Source: a virus. Taken from it: a stretch of 64,000 bases of DNA. How positions within the stretch are numbered: position 1 is the first letter of the stretch; every line of letters begins with the position of its first letter. The notes under the pieces were generated by a model. It made no database searches. It was not told the DNA's origin and saw only the letters and a list, made by a program, of their open reading frames with translations. This document shows positions 1-8,132 of this stretch, in pieces. The stretch is from the IMG/VR virus record IMGVR_UViG_3300036770_007495, positions 124,001 through 188,000 of that record, one strand, 5' to 3'. A program made the position numbers and the translations under genes.

Positions 1-216
1 CATCATTGTGCCTTGAGAATGAGCACGATGTTGTTTGCCATTGCATACAAATGTTACAATGGCACCATCATCTTTGATGTCTGTTGCATGCAACACATTG
101 TGTCCATCATTGCCTGTATCAGCTTTGGCATCAAAAGCGCCAATGTTGTGAACTTCAATGCGCACTGTTGGTGGTATTGCGTGTTTTTCAAAAAAGAACT
201 GCTTGAATGTTTGCAC
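1..216 (-). CDS. Retropepsin-like aspartic protease, partial (runs off the left edge)
   Basis: Only the first 72 codons are in the window; the gene reads leftward off position 1. Starting from GTG at 216, the frame is open throughout. Residues 32-35 read ADTG, followed by a VLHA segment at 41-44. This pattern (hydrophobic-D-T-G then a Leu-His-Ala step) is that of the retropepsin-like clan that includes the RimK-associated putative proteases (PF05618-like). The N-terminus, MQTFKQFFFE, resembles the aromatic leaders of other late genes here and may be a capsid-targeting sequence. The GTG start is chosen because an ATAAATA late promoter lies exactly 5 nt upstream, the spacing shared by most late genes in the window. 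Protease function is inferred from a short motif. Confidence 0.6.
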   Translation of the reverse strand, partial: MQTFKQFFFEKHAIPPTVRIEVHNIGAFDAKADTGNDGHNVLHATDIKDDGAIVTFVCNGKQHRAHSQGTMM

Positions 217-221
217 GCAGT

Positions 222-228
222 TATTTAT
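222..228 (-). promoter_or_regulatory. Late promoter -10 element (ATAAATA) for the protease gene
   Basis: On the minus strand ATAAATA is followed by ACTGC and then the GTG start at 216, a gap of 5 nt. It overlaps the stop codon of the neighbouring gene that ends at 225. Confidence 0.7.
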
Positions 229-1271
229 TTTGCAAATTTGATTTTGTATCCACTAGAATCGTAGCATGCAGAGAAAGTTACATCACATGCTCGCAACTCT
301 TTGAACAATCTGATGCAGCTCCATGCATCATACTCTATGCATGCATTGTTGATGATGAATGCTGTACCAAATGGTGCTGTCTTTTTGCCTGGATGCTTAA
401 ACAATACAAACCAGTCATCTTTTTTGCTGCAAATGTATTCAAGAAGTTGAGCTGCTCCTAAAAAATGCATTGCATCTTCTTTGCATTTGATCAAATTCTC
501 GCAGCAAGCAGCACGAGCCATGCAACCAATGCTGTAAGGCAGCATTGAAAAATCATATGGCACTTCATAAATCTTTGATATTTCAGCAAACTGAAATTCA
601 AACTGCATGGCACTAACTACAGGGCGATCTTTTGCAAACTGATTGATGAATTTTTCAATGTTTGCACGATTGCCAATCCATTTGCTTGATTCTCCAATGC
701 GACCGCCATCGCCTTTCAACTCAATGAGGTTGTTGTTGATCATGATGTCGCCTTTGTCAGCTTTGTATCCACCAGCAAGCAACAACAAAGGCAACTCTGC
801 AGGACCAGAATAGCCACGAGTCTTGCCTTCATCAGAAATGGGACGCATTTTTGTCCACACTTCAGCAGTCAATGCACTTGCTTTAAAATCTGCTTTGTAA
901 TATTCACCCAAGAAATCAACAATGTTGGTTCTTTTGAATGCATTTTCTTGCAGATGCTTCAAGAATAATGGAGCAATTGCATCAGTTGATATCGTTTCCA
1001 ACATCTGCAACACACATTCATTGGATACATCACACAAGTAACCAAACAATTTGTTGAGTTCAGTCAATCTATCAATGACTCTGTTGGCAGCAATGAGCTT
1101 GTTGCTTCTTTTGATTAGATTGTCATTGATAACTTTGAAGCATTTGCCAATTTGTGCATGCTGCTTTTGCAGATCAATGTAATGAACAATTATTTCATCC
1201 CACAAACACCCATCAATAACGTATTCCTTTGCATCATCTGTTGCATCATTTGTTGCTACAACGTTGATCAT
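225..1271 (-). CDS. Putative PD-(D/E)XK-type nuclease-like late protein
   Basis: A 348-residue protein of unknown role. Its middle carries a Glu at about 159 (GPAE), then GDI at 174-176 and IELKG at 183-187 followed by GGR. The E...D...E-x-K spacing matches the catalytic core of the PD-(D/E)XK fold, so a nuclease is plausible but not proven. The N-terminal 120 residues are helix-rich with no recognisable domain. The ATG at 1271 is preferred over an upstream TTG; it lies 5 nt after the stop of the preceding gene, suggesting co-transcription and coupled translation. Its stop overlaps the late promoter of the protease gene. No family name is claimed. Confidence 0.6.
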   Translation of the reverse strand: MINVVATNDATDDAKEYVIDGCLWDEIIVHYIDLQKQHAQIGKCFKVINDNLIKRSNKLIAANRVIDRLTELNKLFGYLCDVSNECVLQMLETISTDAIAPLFLKHLQENAFKRTNIVDFLGEYYKADFKASALTAEVWTKMRPISDEGKTRGYSGPAELPLLLLAGGYKADKGDIMINNNLIELKGDGGRIGESSKWIGNRANIEKFINQFAKDRPVVSAMQFEFQFAEISKIYEVPYDFSMLPYSIGCMARAACCENLIKCKEDAMHFLGAAQLLEYICSKKDDWFVLFKHPGKKTAPFGTAFIINNACIEYDAWSCIRLFKELRACDVTFSACYDSSGYKIKFAK

Positions 1272-1276
1272 GCAAA

Positions 1277-1687
1277 TCAAGGTGCAGTTGACAAATCCTT
1301 GAGTACCGCACTTACTATCTGCTCAACTTGTGCAGGATCTGAGGTGGACAACTGAGAAATTGCAATGTTGATTTGTTTCTCAACATCAGCTGGAATGCTT
1401 GACCTTACTGCTTGAAGTCTGTCACTATCATTGCCTTCAATTGCACCTGCTGTTTGAGCAACAAGTCTAAGCAATTGAATAATGATGGTTCTGAATGTAT
1501 CATAACCGCTCTGAATTTGCTCAGTTGTTTTGTCTGGCTGTTGTGCCATTGCTGCATCAGGTTGAGCAGGAGCTGCTTGTTGATCTTGTGCTGGCGCTTG
1601 CTGCATAGCTACATCAGCAGCTTCATCTTGCTCCATCAAGTAAGTTGCACGAGCTTCTCTAATTACACTGTCAAATATACTTTGCAT
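1277..1687 (-). CDS. Late protein with capsid-targeting-like N-terminus
   Basis: A 136-residue protein. Residues 1-19 end in YLME, fitting the (L/I)-x-E cleavage rule of the T4 gp21 prohead protease. The following QDEA is shared with the protein at 26091-26546 (LLEQDE). An Ala/Gln/Pro-rich linker (about 25-55) precedes a helical C-terminal half. It is read from a CTAAATA late promoter 6 nt upstream. The likely role is a minor head or core protein, inferred only from the promoter and the leader. No homologous family is recognised. Confidence 0.65.
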   Translation of the reverse strand: MQSIFDSVIREARATYLMEQDEAADVAMQQAPAQDQQAAPAQPDAAMAQQPDKTTEQIQSGYDTFRTIIIQLLRLVAQTAGAIEGNDSDRLQAVRSSIPADVEKQINIAISQLSTSDPAQVEQIVSAVLKDLSTAP

Positions 1688-1688
1688 T

Positions 1689-2207
1689 TCAGGTATTTAG
1701 GAGCATGCATTTGGTTTTCAAACAGTTGAAGTAGTTGTTGTTGAGAAAAACCAACTTGTATTTGTCAATGAATCTTGTAGCCTTGTCATAGCTATATTTT
1801 ATCTTGTCACCATTGCTGATTTGCATCAAAAATGATGTGCCTTGATTGTTGCTTATGAGTTTGTTGTAATATTCAATAGGTTTGCTGCTGCAATACCATG
1901 TCAAAGGAAGTTTTTTGGTTGCTTCCATGATGAGTTTGTGAATAAACTCCTTGATTTTACCATTTTCATCATCTGGCACCTGGATGCACTCAGAGCTGTA
2001 ATAGAATACTACTTTGCCTTGTGTTATCCCCATTGCAACATCACAACAATGCTTTATTATGCAATGTGTGAGAACCCTCTTAGCATTAGAATCAAACCGT
2101 TTTATATGATACTGTTGCACCAAATCATTGTATTCAATGAGAATGCATTGCAATAGCTCGCAAAAGTTGCAGATGGTTACATTGTAAAGAGGAAAAGAGT
2201 GCAACAT
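1689..2207 (-). CDS. Hypothetical protein
   Basis: A 172-residue, Cys- and Lys-rich protein that I do not recognise. It starts 1 nt after the stop of the GIY-YIG gene, so the two are probably one transcription unit. Its last codons (LLNT) are encoded by the late promoter of the next gene downstream, so its 3' end doubles as a regulatory element. No signal peptide or membrane segment is evident. Confidence 0.6.
   Translation of the reverse strand: MLHSFPLYNVTICNFCELLQCILIEYNDLVQQYHIKRFDSNAKRVLTHCIIKHCCDVAMGITQGKVVFYYSSECIQVPDDENGKIKEFIHKLIMEATKKLPLTWYCSSKPIEYYNKLISNNQGTSFLMQISNGDKIKYSYDKATRFIDKYKLVFLNNNYFNCLKTKCMLLNT
1694..1700 (-). promoter_or_regulatory. Late promoter -10 element (CTAAATA)
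   Basis: The minus strand reads CTAAATA, then CCTGAA, then the ATG at 1687 (gap 6 nt). The element lies inside the last codons of the upstream gene. Confidence 0.65.
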
Positions 2208-2208
2208 G

Positions 2209-2622
2209 TTAGCGGTGTTCTTTTAATTTACACAGCCTGCAGTTGATAATCCCGTTGTAATATTCCTTTTTTGTCAGAACCTCTCTTTTGATTTGTTCCT
2301 GAATTTCATAATAACCAAGTTCCCACTTGCTGTTGCAAAACTTTATGATTTCAAATTTAAAATTCTCTTTGCCAGAGTTTTTGATATCATCATTTAATTC
2401 ATTACAACTTCCAGTGTATGATTTCCAATCTGATTCTTTGATTACTGTTTCACGCTTTTTCTTTCCTTTGCGCAACGGCTTCTTTCTTTTAGATAAGCAC
2501 TGTTTTTTACCAATGTACTTTTTATCATTGAGTTTATTGGTTATACAATATACAAAACCATAGAATTCATCAGGTATTGTTATATTACATTCCCAGTGTC
2601 CTAAATTTTCACATTCATTCAT
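2209..2622 (-). CDS. GIY-YIG family endonuclease (Seg-like)
   Basis: 137 residues. The N-terminal GIY-YIG core is visible as GFVYCITN followed by KKYIGKK, and a basic stretch follows. The later WKSYTGSCNELNDDI segment is typical of phage GIY-YIG proteins. These are metal-dependent nucleases, often free-standing homing endonucleases in T4-like phages (Seg family). It is shorter than Seg enzymes (about 200 residues) and lacks an obvious DNA-binding C-terminal module. ATG at 2622 is preferred to the TTG at 2631. It is co-directional with, and 1 nt from, the next gene. Whether it homes or has another role is unknown. Confidence 0.75.
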   Translation of the reverse strand: MNECENLGHWECNITIPDEFYGFVYCITNKLNDKKYIGKKQCLSKRKKPLRKGKKKRETVIKESDWKSYTGSCNELNDDIKNSGKENFKFEIIKFCNSKWELGYYEIQEQIKREVLTKKEYYNGIINCRLCKLKEHR

Positions 2623-2662
2623 CTTATGCAATTAGTTATTCAATTGCAGAATCTAATGCAAC

Positions 2663-2905
2663 TCACTTTTTCTTACCTTTTTTAACTTTGCCAGTTAAAA
2701 ATACTGTTTCTGGAAAAGTTCTGCGGCCAATTTTCTTCTTTGCACCTAGAATTTTTGGCACTCTCATATCATTGGGCTGCGGAAAATCAGCATTTGGTTC
2801 ACCCATGTTGTTGTAATATTGAGCATTTGAACCAAAGGCAGCAGATGTATTGTCTTCTGCAATGAAATGTTTATAAAAAGTTGCAAAGTTAGTAGCCTTC
2901 TGCAT
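2663..2905 (-). CDS. Small basic late protein with capsid-targeting-like leader
   Basis: 80 residues. The N-terminus MQKATNFATFYKHFIAE closely resembles the capsid-targeting leader of T4 internal proteins (aromatic/basic, ending in I-A-E at 15-17). The C-terminal third is very basic (GAKKKIGRR, then KVKKGKKK), as expected for a protein packaged with DNA. The ATG at 2905 is chosen because the longer frame upstream is antisense to uvsY. A GTAAATA element lies 11 nt upstream. It is divergent from uvsY with only 22 nt between the start codons. A T4 internal-protein analogue is my inference; no homologue is recognised. Confidence 0.65.
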   Translation of the reverse strand: MQKATNFATFYKHFIAEDNTSAAFGSNAQYYNNMGEPNADFPQPNDMRVPKILGAKKKIGRRTFPETVFLTGKVKKGKKK

Positions 2906-2916
2906 AATATATCTTA

Positions 2917-2923
2917 TATTTAC
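2917..2923 (-). promoter_or_regulatory. Possible late promoter -10 element (GTAAATA)
   Basis: GTAAATA on the minus strand, 11 nt before the ATG at 2905. The spacing is longer than at other late genes here, so the assignment is weaker. Confidence 0.4.
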
Positions 2924-2927
2924 GCCA

Positions 2928-3326
2928 ATGAACGAACTGCTCACCAAATACATTGAGCAAATCAAGGCGGATTTGGAAATTAACCAAATCAACATTGCAT
3001 CTGTTGCACGCAACTTGCCTGCACGCAGACACTTTTGGACTGCGCGTCTCATTGAGCACAAGATCAAAATTTCTGCACTTGAGAAACAAAAGCAAAAGAT
3101 TCTCAAAGATGTGTCACAAAAGCTTTCTGATGATTCTCCAGTAAAGATTGATGCAAAAAACATCAGCAGAGCTGCAGAGCAAAGCGATCAAATACAAAAA
3201 ATCAATGAAGAAATAACTGACAACAAAAACATTGTCGAATTTCTTGAGCAGGTGCAGAGAAACTTTTTTTCTGCAACCTATGACGTAAAAAACGTCATTG
3301 ACATCATGAAGCTTGAGCAGTCATGA
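2928..3326 (+). CDS. uvsY: UvsY-like recombination mediator
   Basis: 132 residues, close to the 137 of T4 UvsY. UvsY helps load the UvsX recombinase onto gp32-covered single-stranded DNA. The protein is mostly helical and charged. Its C-terminal segment (NFFSATYDVKNVIDIMKL) matches the pattern at the end of UvsY proteins, which finish in an amphipathic helix used for hexamer formation. The strongest support is position: it immediately precedes uvsW, as in T4. Divergence from T4 UvsY is large. Confidence 0.75.
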   Translation: MNELLTKYIEQIKADLEINQINIASVARNLPARRHFWTARLIEHKIKISALEKQKQKILKDVSQKLSDDSPVKIDAKNISRAAEQSDQIQKINEEITDNKNIVEFLEQVQRNFFSATYDVKNVIDIMKLEQS

Positions 3327-3341
3327 TGCAGCATGCATTAG

Positions 3342-4796
3342 ATGTTTGTAAAATTTGACATTGTAGATGATAAACCTTGCATCATTGCAGAGGATCATGT
3401 GTTGGAAGCAATCAGACATGAATTCAGCATTGAAAATGCAGCCAAGTCATTTACAACTGGGTACAAGAAAAAATTTATTCCCAGCAGGTTGTATGCAATT
3501 GCTGCAACAGGCAAGTTTGAAATTGGACTTACGCATGACATTCTGCGCACCATTGCTGCAAAACAATTGGCAAGCAATGTGGAGTTGACGGACAAGTTCA
3601 AAAGAAAGCTGCAACCCACCATTGATACATCAGTCTATGATGATTTGGCTCATGAATTGAGATACTATCAAAAAGAAGGTGTTGAAAAGGCTCTGCACAA
3701 TGGCAGAGGCATTTGTCAGCTTGCAACTGGCGCAGGCAAGACGCTCATCATTGCAAGCTTGGCTGCAAGTGCATATGCAAAATTTGAGAATTTTAGATGT
3801 CTCATTCTGGTACCAGATCCTGGACTTGCTCTGCAGACATTCAATGACTTCAAAAACTATCAAGTGCCATTCAAGACATGTTTGTGGACTGGTACAAATG
3901 AACTAGACTTGTCTGCAAATGTCATCATTGCCAATCAGCGCATTGTGCTCACAAGAGCAGAAGAAAATGAATGGATTGAATATGTTGATGTGTTGATTGT
4001 TGATGAAGTTCACACCATCAAAAAAGACAACAAGATCAACAAAATCATCAGCAAAATAAAAACCAATCATCGATTTGGTTTCACAGGCACTTTGCCTACT
4101 CATGCTGTTGATCGATGGAATGTGTTGGGTGCATTTGGCGACGTTGTCATCATCAAGTCAAGTGCAGAATTGCGCAGTGAAGGATTCTTGACCAATGTTG
4201 AAGCTAAAATTTTGAGCATTGCATACAAAAGCAAAGTTCAAAAGCCCATTGCCACACACAACGACAAAGGCAAAAAAATCTCAACAGCCAAGTACAAAGC
4301 AGAATTGGATTTCATTTATCACAATGAATATCGCAACAATATTCTGCAGCAACTGTGTTGCAACTTTAACAACAACATCTTGGTGCTCATCAATCATTTG
4401 GATCATGGGGAGACGCTGGTAAAGACATTGCAAGCTTGCACCACCAAGCAAGTGTTTTATGTGCACGGTGATGTTGAATTGCAAGACAGAGAAACCATCA
4501 AGCAAATGATGGAAAAACACAATGACGTCATTGTCATTGCCATGAGCAAAATTTTCTCAACAGGCATCAGCATCAACAACATTCACATGATTGTATTTGC
4601 TGCAGGTGGCAAGAGTTTTGTACGTGTGGTGCAGAGCATTGGACGTGGATTGCGATTGCATGAGAGCAAAGATCGTCTCATCATCATTGATGTGTTGGAT
4701 CAATTGCCATATGCTAGTGAACATGCTCAGCAAAGACAAACCATTTACAATTCTGAAAAAATCAAATATTCCATTGTTCCTTTTGTAGAAAAATAA
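3342..4796 (+). CDS. uvsW: UvsW-like superfamily 2 DNA helicase
   Basis: 484 residues, near the T4 UvsW length of about 500. Helicase motif I is GAGKT (about residues 130-134), motif II is DEVH, motif III is FTGT, and motif VI is QSIGRGLR near residue 435. UvsW unwinds branched intermediates and R-loops and helps turn off origin-dependent replication in T4. An N-terminal domain of about 100 residues precedes the helicase core, as in T4. It follows uvsY by 15 nt and precedes gp55. Confidence 0.93.
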   Translation: MFVKFDIVDDKPCIIAEDHVLEAIRHEFSIENAAKSFTTGYKKKFIPSRLYAIAATGKFEIGLTHDILRTIAAKQLASNVELTDKFKRKLQPTIDTSVYDDLAHELRYYQKEGVEKALHNGRGICQLATGAGKTLIIASLAASAYAKFENFRCLILVPDPGLALQTFNDFKNYQVPFKTCLWTGTNELDLSANVIIANQRIVLTRAEENEWIEYVDVLIVDEVHTIKKDNKINKIISKIKTNHRFGFTGTLPTHAVDRWNVLGAFGDVVIIKSSAELRSEGFLTNVEAKILSIAYKSKVQKPIATHNDKGKKISTAKYKAELDFIYHNEYRNNILQQLCCNFNNNILVLINHLDHGETLVKTLQACTTKQVFYVHGDVELQDRETIKQMMEKHNDVIVIAMSKIFSTGISINNIHMIVFAAGGKSFVRVVQSIGRGLRLHESKDRLIIIDVLDQLPYASEHAQQRQTIYNSEKIKYSIVPFVEK

Positions 4797-4823
4797 CAAC
4801 CCCACACTATACTAACAAACATT

Positions 4824-5306
4824 ATGTCTGTCAACGGAAAAAAACCAACAACAAAATTTAGCAAAGAGCAATTTTATGTAGATCCAGATGTGCTCAAACA
4901 ACAAATTACTGAGTTTTACCAAACAGAAGTTTGTACTACAGCACTTGGTGAAAGCATCAACAAAATTGCTCAGGGGCTAAGTTTCTCACCCAGCTTCATC
5001 AATTACACTTATCGTGATGAAATGATTGGTGATGCCATTGTAAAAATGTATAGTGCACTCAAGCACAAAAAGTACAATGTAAACACAGAAACAAATCCCT
5101 TCTCATACTTTACCACCATTGCATTCCATGCTTTCATCAATCGCATCAAGAAAGAAAAAAAGCATCATGAAGCTGTTGAGCAGTATCGTGCAAATGAATA
5201 CGAGAAGCTTCTGACTGCTGGAGAAATACATGACGAAAAATATCACATCTACACCAAACCCAACTGCGATGATTCAGACGACCAGCAAGATAGCGATCTT
5301 CAGTGA
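4824..5306 (+). CDS. gp55: gp55-like late-transcription sigma factor
   Basis: 160 residues (T4 gp55 is 185). The region-2-like segment YRDEMIGDAIVKM followed by NPFSYFTTIAFHAFINRI is diagnostic of gp55, a minimal sigma factor that directs host RNA polymerase to late promoters of the TATAAATA type. Many elements of that type are present in this window, which agrees with its function. The C-terminus is acidic (DDSDDQQDSD). Its 3' end overlaps the start of gp47. A TATACT box lies 10 nt before the start, but no convincing -35 accompanies it. Confidence 0.92.
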   Translation: MSVNGKKPTTKFSKEQFYVDPDVLKQQITEFYQTEVCTTALGESINKIAQGLSFSPSFINYTYRDEMIGDAIVKMYSALKHKKYNVNTETNPFSYFTTIAFHAFINRIKKEKKHHEAVEQYRANEYEKLLTAGEIHDEKYHIYTKPNCDDSDDQQDSDLQ

Positions 5307-6315
5307 TTTGCATGTGGGTGTGCATTGCAACAGTGCAATGTGGCACGACATTGCCATCAAATGGGCAGAGTGGTTTGCACAAGATTTACGCAGCAAAAAC
5401 ATCACTGAGATAATTTTTTGTGGTGACTTTTTTCATGAGCGTGATGCTGTTGCAGTAAACACCATTCATGTTGCATGCAAGATTCTCAACATCTTGTCAG
5501 AGTTTAAGCTGCATGTGTTTCCTGGCAATCACGACTGCTTTTACAAAGAAAAGAGTGATGTGCATTCGCTTGCCATCATGCAAGGTCGCAGCAATGTGCA
5601 TGTGTATAGTGAGCCATGTGCAATAAAGATTGGCAACAATTGTGATGCATTTGTGTGTCCTTGGGGCACTTCATTGGAGCAAATTTCCAATTGTGATGTA
5701 GTGTTTGGCCATTTTGAAATTCAAACTTTCAAGATGAACACATTCAAAATGTGTGATCATGGTTTTAGCATCAGACCATTGCTTGAAAAAACACCGCTTG
5801 TCTTCTCTGGTCACTTTCATTTTAGAGATGAGAGATTGTTTGAGATTGGTAAAATTGTGTATGTTGGTAATCCATTTCAAATGGATTTGAATGATACCAA
5901 CAATGACAAAGGCTATTACATTTTTGATGGTGATTCCAAGCAGTATGAGTTTGTGCAGAATGAACACTCACCACTCATTTACAAATTCAAACTGTCCACC
6001 ATTGCAATGCAGCAAATGGACATTGAAGAATTGCATCACAAAGTTGCCAACAACATCATCACATTTATCATTGATGAGCATTTGCAAGATGATGATGTAA
6101 ATTTGATCAAAAATAAACTGCTTGCTTTCAAGCCATTGCAAATCAATTTTGAGAGTGAAATTACAACTGAAGCATCTGATGGTGAATCAAAAGACCACCA
6201 CTTTGATGGCATTGACACAGAGCAGGCCATCATTGAATTCATTGAACTAATGAACTACCCCAACAAAGCAGCATTGCAGAAATACGCTGTTGACATTTAT
6301 CGCAAATATTCATGA
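5230..6315 (+). CDS. gp47: gp47-like recombination nuclease subunit (SbcD/Mre11 family)
   Basis: Metallophosphoesterase of the SbcD/Mre11 type. SDLHVG is followed by CGDFFH, GNHD and GHFH, which together form the di-metal site. With gp46 it resects DNA ends for recombination-dependent replication. Two starts are possible: ATG at 5230, preceded by GGAGA, or ATG at 5269, which would put the SDLH motif nearer the N-terminus as in T4. Either overlaps the end of gp55 in another frame. Length is 361 or 348 residues (T4 gp47 is 339), so 5269 may be the true start. The stop overlaps gp46 by 4 nt (ATGA). Confidence 0.93.
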   Translation: MTKNITSTPNPTAMIQTTSKIAIFSDLHVGVHCNSAMWHDIAIKWAEWFAQDLRSKNITEIIFCGDFFHERDAVAVNTIHVACKILNILSEFKLHVFPGNHDCFYKEKSDVHSLAIMQGRSNVHVYSEPCAIKIGNNCDAFVCPWGTSLEQISNCDVVFGHFEIQTFKMNTFKMCDHGFSIRPLLEKTPLVFSGHFHFRDERLFEIGKIVYVGNPFQMDLNDTNNDKGYYIFDGDSKQYEFVQNEHSPLIYKFKLSTIAMQQMDIEELHHKVANNIITFIIDEHLQDDDVNLIKNKLLAFKPLQINFESEITTEASDGESKDHHFDGIDTEQAIIEFIELMNYPNKAALQKYAVDIYRKYS

Positions 6316-8105
6316 AGCACATCAACTTCAAAAAACTCTCCATTGTAAATTTCTTGTCAGTTGGCAAGGAGCCTGTCACAATTCATTTTGAGCAGGGCAT
6401 CAACATCATCACAGGCATCAACAAAGACATGGCTGACAGACGCAATGGTGTTGGCAAGTCCACCATTGCTGATGCATTATACTTTGCAATCTTTGGTACA
6501 ACCATTCGTGAACTCAAAAAAGACTTCATCAGCAACAGCATCACCAATGCTACTTGTGCTGTTGAATTGGAGTTTGATGTTGTTAGCTATGATGCAACCA
6601 AATGCTACAGAGTTGTGAGAACACTCAGCCCAAGCAAATGCTATTTGTTTGAAGATGATGTGGATGTAACTCGCGACTCAATTGCAAATACATCACAATA
6701 CATTTGTGACATTGTTGAAGCTTCTCCAAGCATTTTTCAAAATTGCGTCATCATGACACTCAATGGAACAATTCCATTCATGGCGCAAAGCAAAGTTGAC
6801 AAGCGCAAGTTCATTGAAAGCATTTTCAATTTGCAGGTGTTTAGCAAAATGCTCTCACATGTGAGAGATGATTACAATGACAACAAAAAATTGTATGATT
6901 TGGAGTTGTTTAAACTCAATGAAACGCAATCAAATCTCACCAAGTTTGAAAATCAGAAACAATCAATTCTTACTGACAGAGCATCCAAGCTTAGCAATCT
7001 GCAAGCATCCATTGATTCAAAGCAGAATGAAAAGCAACAATTGGAACAGCAACTGCAGGCAATTGTACCCATTGATGTTGATAAAATCAATGCAACCATT
7101 GAAGCACTCAACAAGGGATGTGACAAGTGTCAAGAAATCATTGATGAAATGATTCAAAAAACTGCTGTTGCAGAAATTCAAATCAAAAATTTAGCAGCCA
7201 AAAAAAATGCTATTGGCACAGATGAGGATGTGTGTCCCAAGTGTTTGAAACCACTTGAGTGCAATGATCATGAACATCTAGAAAAAGAAAAGCAATCTCT
7301 GCAAGAACAGATTGAAAGCTTGCAGCAACAGCTCAATGTTGACAAAAACAAATTGTCTGATGCAAAAAGCAAGAAGGAAGAAATCAAAAAGCTCATCACC
7401 AAAAACAATCAAAAGCTTACTCAGCATGAGCAAAATGAACGCAGCAAAAATGACATCAACAGAAAAATTGACGTCATTGATGAGCATTTGAAGACTGTTG
7501 ATGAATATGCAAATACACTCAAATGCACAACAACAGAAGTTGATGATGTAATTGTTGATAGCAAAGATAAGCTGCAAAAAATTGAAAAACAGGTTGCAGG
7601 TCAGCTTGAAAATGTAAACCTTCTCAACACAATGAAAGTCATTGTTTCAGAAGAAGGTGTAAAAGCATACATCATCAAGAAGATCTTGGCAATTCTCAAC
7701 AACAAGTTGCAACACTATTTGAATCGAATTGGCTTCAACTGCACATGCAAATTCAATGAATTGTTTGAAGAAGAGATTTACAATGACAAAGGCAAAGCAT
7801 GCAGCTATTTCAATTTCTCTGGTGCAGAGCGCAAGAGCATTGACTTGGCGTGCTTGTTTGCTTTCATTGACATTCGCAGAATGCAGGGCAATGTTGCATA
7901 CAATGTAGTATTTTATGATGAGCTTTTAGATACAAGTCTTGACGACAAAGGTGTTGAGCTCGTGCATGACATCATTGCTGATAGAGCCAAGAAGTTTAAT
8001 GAATGTGCGTACATCATCACACACCGCAAAGAAAGCGCATTCTTTGCAACAAGCAAAGTAATTCATCTGGAAAAGCATAATGGCATCACAAAGCGTGTTG
8101 AATGA
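6312..8105 (+). CDS. gp46: gp46-like recombination nuclease subunit (SbcC/Rad50 family)
   Basis: 597 residues (T4 gp46 is 560). The Walker A motif NGVGKS is at 45-50. Two coiled-coil arms flank a zinc hook with Cys308 and Cys311 (CPKC). The ABC signature FSGAERKS and the Walker B region VVFYDELLD lie in the C-terminal lobe. It is the ATPase partner of gp47 and is translationally coupled to it by an ATGA overlap. All motifs appear intact. Confidence 0.95.
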   Translation: MKHINFKKLSIVNFLSVGKEPVTIHFEQGINIITGINKDMADRRNGVGKSTIADALYFAIFGTTIRELKKDFISNSITNATCAVELEFDVVSYDATKCYRVVRTLSPSKCYLFEDDVDVTRDSIANTSQYICDIVEASPSIFQNCVIMTLNGTIPFMAQSKVDKRKFIESIFNLQVFSKMLSHVRDDYNDNKKLYDLELFKLNETQSNLTKFENQKQSILTDRASKLSNLQASIDSKQNEKQQLEQQLQAIVPIDVDKINATIEALNKGCDKCQEIIDEMIQKTAVAEIQIKNLAAKKNAIGTDEDVCPKCLKPLECNDHEHLEKEKQSLQEQIESLQQQLNVDKNKLSDAKSKKEEIKKLITKNNQKLTQHEQNERSKNDINRKIDVIDEHLKTVDEYANTLKCTTTEVDDVIVDSKDKLQKIEKQVAGQLENVNLLNTMKVIVSEEGVKAYIIKKILAILNNKLQHYLNRIGFNCTCKFNELFEEEIYNDKGKACSYFNFSGAERKSIDLACLFAFIDIRRMQGNVAYNVVFYDELLDTSLDDKGVELVHDIIADRAKKFNECAYIITHRKESAFFATSKVIHLEKHNGITKRVE

Positions 8106-8132
8106 TGCATAGACACGAATACATACAACATA

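Noticed and set aside
13-264. Plus-strand 83-codon open frame at the left edge
   Set aside because: It is antisense to the partial protease gene (1-216), which has a motif, a promoter and an open frame to the edge.
2906-3163. N-terminal extension of the small minus-strand gene ending at 2663
   Set aside because: It is fully antisense to uvsY and its product is Cys/Phe/Ser-rich without sense. The ATG at 2905 gives a leader like other late genes.
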